Shown here: piece by piece, positions 58,133 through 64,000 of the stretch | How positions within the stretch are numbered: position 1 is the stretch's first letter | Layout of the letters: every line of letters begins with the position of its first letter | Origin: Lepus europaeus | Taxonomy: Eukaryota > Chordata > Mammalia > Lagomorpha > Leporidae | DNA length: 64,000 nucleotides | Direction: 5' to 3' | Assembly (NCBI RefSeq): GCF_033115175.1 | Contig: NC_084850.1 | Span: 113,691,939 to 113,755,938 of the forward strand | Position numbers and translations under genes: made by a program | The notes under the pieces: model-generated | Database searches by the model: none | Seen by the model: only the letters and a program-made list of their open reading frames with translations | What the model was told of the DNA's origin: nothing

Positions 58133-58264
58133 CAGTGGAGTCTTGCTTGATCTGGTAACCTAGGTGCAGGGGCTTTCTCTAAAACAATGGTGTTTTTGGT
58201 GGCCAACAATCAAGGAAGGCCAACACCTCAGCTGCCTGAAGTTGGGATAGTGGATGAAACAATT

Positions 58265-58855
58265 TACTATTCAACCCAAGAGTTTCATTGCCAAATACGT
58301 ACCCAAAATAAATAAAACATATGTCTACACACAGAATTATATGTAAATGGTCATAGCAGCATTATACATAATAGTCAAAAATTAAAATCAACCCAAATTC
58401 TCATCAGTTGACGAGTGGATAAACAAGAGTAAACACATACAATGAAATATTATTCAGAAATACATGTACAGCTACAATATGACATAAATGAATCTTCATT
58501 TATATATATACATACATATATATGTGTGTGTATATATATATATGTATATATATAAAATAGCTAAGTGAAAGAAGCCAGGCACAAAAGAGTATATACTATA
58601 CTTATATAATTCTATTTATGTGGAATGTTCACAAAAGGCAAATCCATAGAGACAAAAAACAAATTAGTCACTGCCTAGGGCTGGGAGTAGGGCTAGGGAG
58701 TGAATGCAAATAGAACAACAGGGTCATTTTGGACCACAGGAATGGTTGCATAAGTCTATAGTTTACTAAAAAACAGTGAACTGTATGCTTGAAATGGGTG
58801 AATTGTATGGTATGTAAACATAGCTCAATAAATCTGTTAAAATTGACACATGATA
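58265..58855 (+). mobile_element. Old LINE-1 3' end with microsatellite
   Basis: ORF2 C-terminal blocks ('catagcagcattatacataa', 'gagtggataaacaagagtaa') are followed by an L1M-type 3' UTR. A (TA)n/(TG)n tract at 58496-58556 has expanded inside it. Confidence 0.8.
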
Positions 58856-59601
58856 ATGTGAAGATATGATTAAGTATACTTAAGAACAATTATTAACAAA
58901 GAGCAATTATTAACTCTATTATAATAATATAACTCCTCTTAAATTATGAAGCATCTTGAAATAACATTTTAAATTCTGAGCGATTTTTATAAAGAAAATA
59001 TCTTACTGCTATATAATATACTAAAATAGAAAATTCTAAAAGTCCCATCATTTTCCTTGGTATATCTTAAGAAACTGTCCCATTCAGAAATTGTCTCATA
59101 CATCATGATAATAATAATTTCAAACTGTTAGAGGAGAATCTGTTCTGAAACTACAATGTGTATTATCATAAACTACCTACAAGAAAAACACTGAAATAGC
59201 TCCATAACCCAGCTCTTGAGAGAAAAATAATTGCTAATAATTTACTCTGGCATTAGCCTGGCATTAAATAATACAGTGAACAAAAGAATGATACCATTTC
59301 AGAATGAATCTACCAAGGTCTTCTGAGATTAATGTAATTGTCAATTTTTAAACTAATTGCAGACTCTGGAACTGCTGCCCTTAATATTCCTTTACAGAGT
59401 TTCTTTGCTAGCGATTGATCAGAAGTTCAATTTTACATTTTGTCAGAATAACAGCAACTCAATAAAATAGTCATTTTGTGTTGAAAAGATTTTTCCTAAA
59501 GAAGCAGGAGATAAACTTGTGGCCAATATGCTTTCATACTCTTTATATTTATAATGCAGGAAAGGCCATTTCCACCAAAGAGAGTTATATATGTTATATG
59601 T

Positions 59602-59658
<57 letters not shown>

Positions 59659-60557
59659 CATATATACGTAGATTCAAGTAAATGTTTTTACCTAACATTG
59701 ATGGGAATATGGGAAATTCATTAATCTCAGATACTGCTGATAACATTGTCAAATGGAAAACAGTTTGTCAGCATGTTTCTTGAAACATAAAATCTTCATG
59801 CCTATGACTAGCAATCCACTTTGAGGGAGTCTGTCCAAATATCCTGCTACTTCAGCACTGCTTCAATGGATACAGGCTCGTGGGCACCCAGGATAAATAT
59901 GGATATGAGAAAAGAACAGCCTGGCTAAAAAAGTCTTAATTGCTTACTTGCTAATTTCAATGTGTCTGCCTGCATAATGATAAAATAACTGACAAAGATC
60001 CATTTAGATTAAAATCTTCTCCTCTCTGACACATTTTCCAAAAATTTCTCTCAATGCAGCACCACGGCTGTGCCAATGCCTAGCCTATATAAATTAATAG
60101 GAATATTAACAGAAGATCTGAGAATGAGCCCATAATTGTGATTCTCGCATCTAATGTATAAACAACTGTCACTTCACATTCAATTTGGTACGTCTTTGTC
60201 CTTTTTATGAATTCTGGCACCTTGTATCTGTCAGTGGGCATGAGCAGAGTTCTCATTTGGATCCTCAATCTTCTGATGTCTTTGTACCCAGGGTATCATT
60301 TATGTAACAGGAATGATAAATGCAATTGCTCTTGCAGGCTCAGAAAGAGGTCAAAAAGACTGAGGAGAGAACAATAGTTGCCTGGTAACCACATCTCTAA
60401 GCCAAGGGGCTGGTTCCTCTATGCACAATTTGCAGAGGGAGTAGTTTGATGCTGGGTCTTCCAGCATGAACAAATCATCCTTCTTTGAGTTCATAAAAGA
60501 GGTTTTGATGAAAAGGTTAAGACAGCTTTAATTTCATATTTGTTGTTTTTAAGTTTA
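58856..60557. other. 1.7 kb largely unique DNA with a compound microsatellite
   Basis: A compound (CATA)n(CA)n(TA)n repeat lies at 59601-59668. The stretches 59210-59420 and 59930-60330 lack repeat signatures and have the AT-rich, motif-dense look of conserved noncoding DNA, but I cannot test conservation. Confidence 0.4.
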
Positions 60558-60904
60558 GTTTTATAATCTTTTTATTTTTTTATTTATTTGAGAGGTAGAG
60601 TTACAGACAGTGAGAGGGAGAGACAGAGAGAAAGGTCTTCCTTCTGTTGTTTCACTCCCCAAATGGCTGCAACGGCTGGAGCTGTGCCAATCCGAAGCCA
60701 GGAGCCAGGCCCTTCTTCCTGGTCTCCCAAGTGATACAGGGGCCAAAAGGACTTGGGCCATCTTCTACTGCTTTCCCAGGCCATAGCAGAGAGCTGAATT
60801 GGAAGTGGAGCAGCCAGGACTAGAACCAGCACCCATATGGGATACCGGTGCTGCAGGCGGAGGATTAACCTACTGTGCCACGGCGCCGGCTCTTGTTTTA
60901 TAAT
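60558..60904 (-). mobile_element. C-SINE with 10-bp TSD
   Basis: The body at 60568-60894 is flanked by GTTTTATAAT at 60558 and 60895. The head (RC) starts GAGCCGGCGCCGTGGCACAG and the central GC-rich blocks are well kept. Confidence 0.92.
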
Positions 60905-61560
60905 TTTTACTGAAGCATAATATCCAAAAGAGGGAATGCATGTATTGTAAGTAAGCAGATCAATAAATTTCTATGAACCAACTTTACCTGTAACATGAGC
61001 ACCAAATCAGAAAACAGAACATTATTAGTACCACAGATTTTATCTATCCCTGAAGCTTTTTCTAGCCAGTCACCCAATATTTCTGACTTCTAACATAGCA
61101 TAGAGTAACTTGGCATATATTCTGGAGCCTGAACTTCATCCACTGAATATTATATTTTTGATAAATTGGCATATGCTGCTGTAGAATCATCATCCTCAAT
61201 ACTGTATAGCATTCCATTGTTTGGATATACCATCATTTATTTTTCATTCTATTGCCAATGGGCAATTAGGTATTTTCAATTTGGAGATGCTACCAACAGG
61301 GCTTCTACCAAAACAATATTGGAAGAAAAACATGCATATATGCCCACAGAGTGGAATGGGTAGGTCATAGAGAATGGATATGTTCAGTTTTAGTATATAA
61401 TGCTAAAATATTCTCCAAAGTGATTATATCAATTTATATACCCATCAGAAGTATATGAGAGTTCCAGTTGCTCCACATTCTCATTAACACTTTATATAGG
61501 CATACTAGGTTTTACTGTGCTTATCTTTATCACATTTCGCAGATATTGGCAACGCTGCAT
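60905..61560 (-). mobile_element. Old LINE-1 fragment, antisense
   Basis: 'tatagcattccattgtttgg', 'atataccatcatttattttt', 'gaatgggtaggtcatagaga' and 'ctccacattctcattaac' follow the antisense order of an L1M 3' region. Confidence 0.7.
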
Positions 61561-61761
61561 TGAACAAGTCTTCTGGCATCGTTTTTCCAACAGCCATGTA
61601 CTGACTTCATATCACCATGTCATATTTTATAATTTTCATGATATGCTTAACTTTTTAATTATTATTATATCTGTTACAGTGATTTGTAATCAGTGACCTT
61701 TGATGCTACCATTTAACTTGCTTGGGGGCTACGATGAACCATGCCCATAAAACTGAAAAAT

Positions 61762-62095
61762 TTGGGGCCAGCTCTCTGGTATAGTGGTTGAGGCTGCTGC
61801 CTGCCATGCCAGCATCCCATGTGGGCACCAGTTCGAGTCCTAACTGCTCCACTTCCAATCCAGGTCTCTGTTATGGCCTGGGAAAGCAGTAGAAGATGGC
61901 CCAAGTGCTTGGGCTCCTGCACCCATGTCGGAGACCAAGAAGAAGCTCCTGGCTCCTGGCTTTGGATTGGCATAGCTCTGGCCTTTGCAGCCATTTGGGG
62001 AGTGAATCAGTGGATGGAAGACATCTCTCTCTTTCTCTCTGCTTCTGTCTCTCTGTAACTCCGCCTTTCAAATAAATAAATAAATATTTAAAAAA
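61762..62095 (+). mobile_element. C-SINE, full length
   Basis: The head is 'ggggccagctctctggtata' and the tail 'caaataaataaataaatatt'. The candidate TSD (TGAAAAA on both sides) is short. Confidence 0.9.
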
Positions 62096-62349
62096 TGAAA
62101 AACTTAGTCAATAAATGTGCATGTTCTAGCTCTCCACCAATTGGCTGTTCCCCTCTCTCCCTTTCTTTGAGCCTTCATATTCCCTAAGAGGAAACAATAT
62201 TGAAACTAGGCCAGTTAATAACTCTATGATGGCCTCTAAAGTGTTCAGATGAAAGAAAGAATCAACATCTATTAATTTAAATCAAAAGCTAGAAATAATT
62301 AAGCTCAGTGAAATAGGCTGGAACCATGGTCTCTGGTGCCAATGAGTCA

Positions 62350-62822
62350 AGTTATGAAAACACAAAAGCCAAAAAGTACATGCAAAGATGATCAACATCA
62401 CTAATTATCAAATAAATGCAAATAAAATTCACATAGGATGACACTATCAGTATGACCACTACTAAAGAACAAAAATAACCAGTTTTGGCAAAGGTGGAGA
62501 AGTTGGAACCCCTGTGCCTCAGTAGTAGAAATTTAAATTGGTGCAGGCATATAGAAAATAGTATAGAAATCCTTCAAATTATTAAAAATTCAATTATTAT
62601 AAGATCTAGCAATTATACTTTGAGTATTCATTCAAAAGAATTCAAAGCAGGATCACAAAGAGATACTTATATACTCATGCTCATTGCTGAATTATTCACA
62701 AGAGCAAAGATGTATAAAAAGTTCAAATGTCTATCAAGAGGTGAATGAATAAATAGAATATGGTATGTGCATGTGTGTGTATAAATATAAATATTACACA
62801 TCATTAGAAAGAAGGAAATTCT
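62350..62822 (+). mobile_element. Old LINE-1 ORF2 3' fragment, interrupted by a young LINE-1
   Basis: 'catgcaaagatgatcaacat', 'ccagttttggcaaaggtgga' and 'tattcacaagagcaaagatg' are conserved ORF2 C-terminal blocks. The sequence stops abruptly where the next element starts at 62823. Confidence 0.8.
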
Positions 62823-63350
62823 GGGGGCGGAGCCAAGATGGCAGATAGTGAGGACATGCGCCGATAGTTTGGGAAAATAAAGTTTCATAAAAGTGGAATT
62901 ACTGTAGCCTCAGGAAAAGAGTCAAGAAAAAAACTGCAGAGGAAATGCTTCCGGATCTAGTGGATGTGACACAGAGGACCTACAGGGAGCCCACCACGTG
63001 GAAACCCAACCGCGGGAGCCGAGCCGCAGAATCTCGCCAGCGCGGGAACAAACGGAAGGTAAGACAAAGAAATCAGAAACCCGAGACATTGGGGGGGAAA
63101 GGCAGAAACCTCTCTCTTCACTCACGGAGCAAAACAAAGAGCAGGTGCCATTTTACATATGTAAAGCGCCACCAACTAGTACACAAACTCAGTAACTTTG
63201 GAACTTTGGTGAATCTTGAGAACACATTGAGGGCTGCATAAACTCTTTGTGTGGTCCCAGGGGTAGATCAAACGAATACTCACAGAGGCCAGATTTCAAC
63301 TACCCTCAATTCCAATCACCTGTGCCAAATTACTTCCCAACTGAGTCAAA

Positions 63351-63381
<31 letters not shown>

Positions 63382-64000
63382 CAGCGACCCAGCAAGGAGC
63401 AAGGGACAGAACAATCTGGGTGAGTCGCTTTTTGCACAGCCTTAAACCTGAAGAATCAAGCAGAGCTCTCTGGCCACACCCATCACAGCCTCTAAGGATC
63501 CATCAAAGCAGACAGCCCAGTTAGAGGCATAGTATAACGAGAAAAAAACACCACAGCCAAAAAAAAAAAAAAAAAAAAAAAACAAATTATCTCCAACATG
63601 CCAAACAACAAATGCAAAAACCAAGGTAACAAGAGCAAGGAAGACACTATGATGCCCCCAAATGAACAAGACACCCCAATTCAAGATTATGAAGATGAAG
63701 AGATTGAGGAAATGCAAGAAGCGGATCTCAAAAAACTGATAAGAACATTAAGAACTTCTCAAAAACAAATTCTTGAACTACAGAAATCCTTAATGGACAA
63801 GATAGAAAATCTCTCTCATGAAAATGAAATATTAAGGAGGAATCAAAATGAAATGAAACAACTAGTAGAACATGAAACTGTGATAGTGACAAAAAACCAC
63901 AATGAAATGAAGAACTCAATAGATCAAATGACAAACACATTAGAGAGCCTTAAAAACAGAATGGGTGAAGCAGAAGAGAGAATATCGGAATTAGAAGACA
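62823..64000 (+). mobile_element. Young LINE-1, 5' end intact, running off the right edge
   Basis: The element begins 'gggggcggagccaagatggc', equivalent to the first bases of full-length mammalian L1 and containing a YY1-type AAGATGGC. The 5' UTR of about 775 bp has CpG-containing stretches (62980-63060), a (GA)n run (63358-63380) and a pure A-run (63559-63582). ORF1 opens at 63598. The intact 5' terminus implies a full-length insertion of several kilobases. It landed inside an older LINE-1. Confidence 0.92.
63598..64000 (+). CDS. LINE-1 ORF1p, N-terminal 134 codons, open to the window end
   Basis: ORF1p is the trimeric RNA-binding chaperone of the L1 ribonucleoprotein. The ATG at 63598 has A at -3. 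It is followed by a Lys/Asn-rich head (MPNNKCKNQGNKSKED), an acidic stretch (QDYEDEEIEEMQEADL, residues 29-44), and a heptad-rich coiled coil from about residue 43 (LKKLIRTLRTSQKQILELQK and onward). The coiled coil reaches the conserved NRMGEAEERISELED segment at the window edge. No stop or frameshift occurs in 403 bases. The C-terminal RRM and CTD lie outside. Whether the full protein is intact cannot be judged here. Confidence 0.88.
   Translation, partial: MPNNKCKNQGNKSKEDTMMPPNEQDTPIQDYEDEEIEEMQEADLKKLIRTLRTSQKQILELQKSLMDKIENLSHENEILRRNQNEMKQLVEHETVIVTKNHNEMKNSIDQMTNTLESLKNRMGEAEERISELED

Noticed and set aside
63442-63717. Antisense 91-codon frame in the young L1 5' region, possible ORF0-like
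   Set aside because: It is dominated by Phe encoded by the antisense of the A-run. The known ORF0 is primate-specific and there is no supporting motif.

Overview
This window is nuclear DNA from a lagomorph, most likely a rabbit or hare. The main evidence is about 35 copies of the lagomorph tRNA-derived C-SINE. Its head reads 'ggggctggcgttgtggc', its middle 'atcccatatgggcgccgg', and its tail '(aaat)n aaatcttta'. Several LINE-1 copies also share one lineage-specific 3' UTR that ends 'ttcattaaataaaagttt' plus A-tail. The DNA is AT-rich and gene-poor, and I see no bacterial-type operons, tRNAs, rRNAs or CRISPR arrays.

One good protein-coding gene is visible: an intronless KRAB C2H2 zinc-finger gene on the plus strand (ATG at 9585, stop at 11093, 502 aa). 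The KRAB-A box and finger array sit in one continuous frame, as expected of a retrocopy. A short CpG-rich segment upstream carries ETS-, YY1- and RFX-like motifs and has been split by a C-SINE. The frame ends through a frameshift, and eroded finger sequence continues past the stop.

The rest is layered retrotransposon sequence. At 1-5890 lies an old, nearly full-length LINE-1 with a destroyed reverse transcriptase. Around 13-20 kb are nested SINEs, a MaLR LTR and a 5'-truncated LINE-1 with perfect target-site duplications (TSDs). At 22.2-25.5 kb is the most unusual object: one LINE insertion with a 5' inversion. When its two halves are read in RNA order, the C-terminus of L1 ORF1 is followed directly by about 3.1 kb of non-ORF2 sequence, ending in the same 3' core as the local LINE-1s. 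This is the organisation of a 'half-L1' (HAL1-like) element. At 28.3 kb, 31 nt of the 5' end of U2 snRNA sit between perfect 16-bp duplications. Two neighbouring LINE tails lie at 41.7-42.9 kb and another truncated LINE-1 at 53.5-54.6 kb. At the right edge a young LINE-1 begins at 62823, and its ORF1 is open from 63598 to the window end.

The segments between these elements are mostly featureless AT-rich DNA with weak MIR and L2 relics. A GC-richer unclassified segment at 38.1-39.6 kb carries an in-frame 60-bp duplication and an LTR-like polyadenylation region. Repeat names come from recognition of consensus features, not from a database search, and boundaries without a stated TSD are good only to about 10-20 bases.
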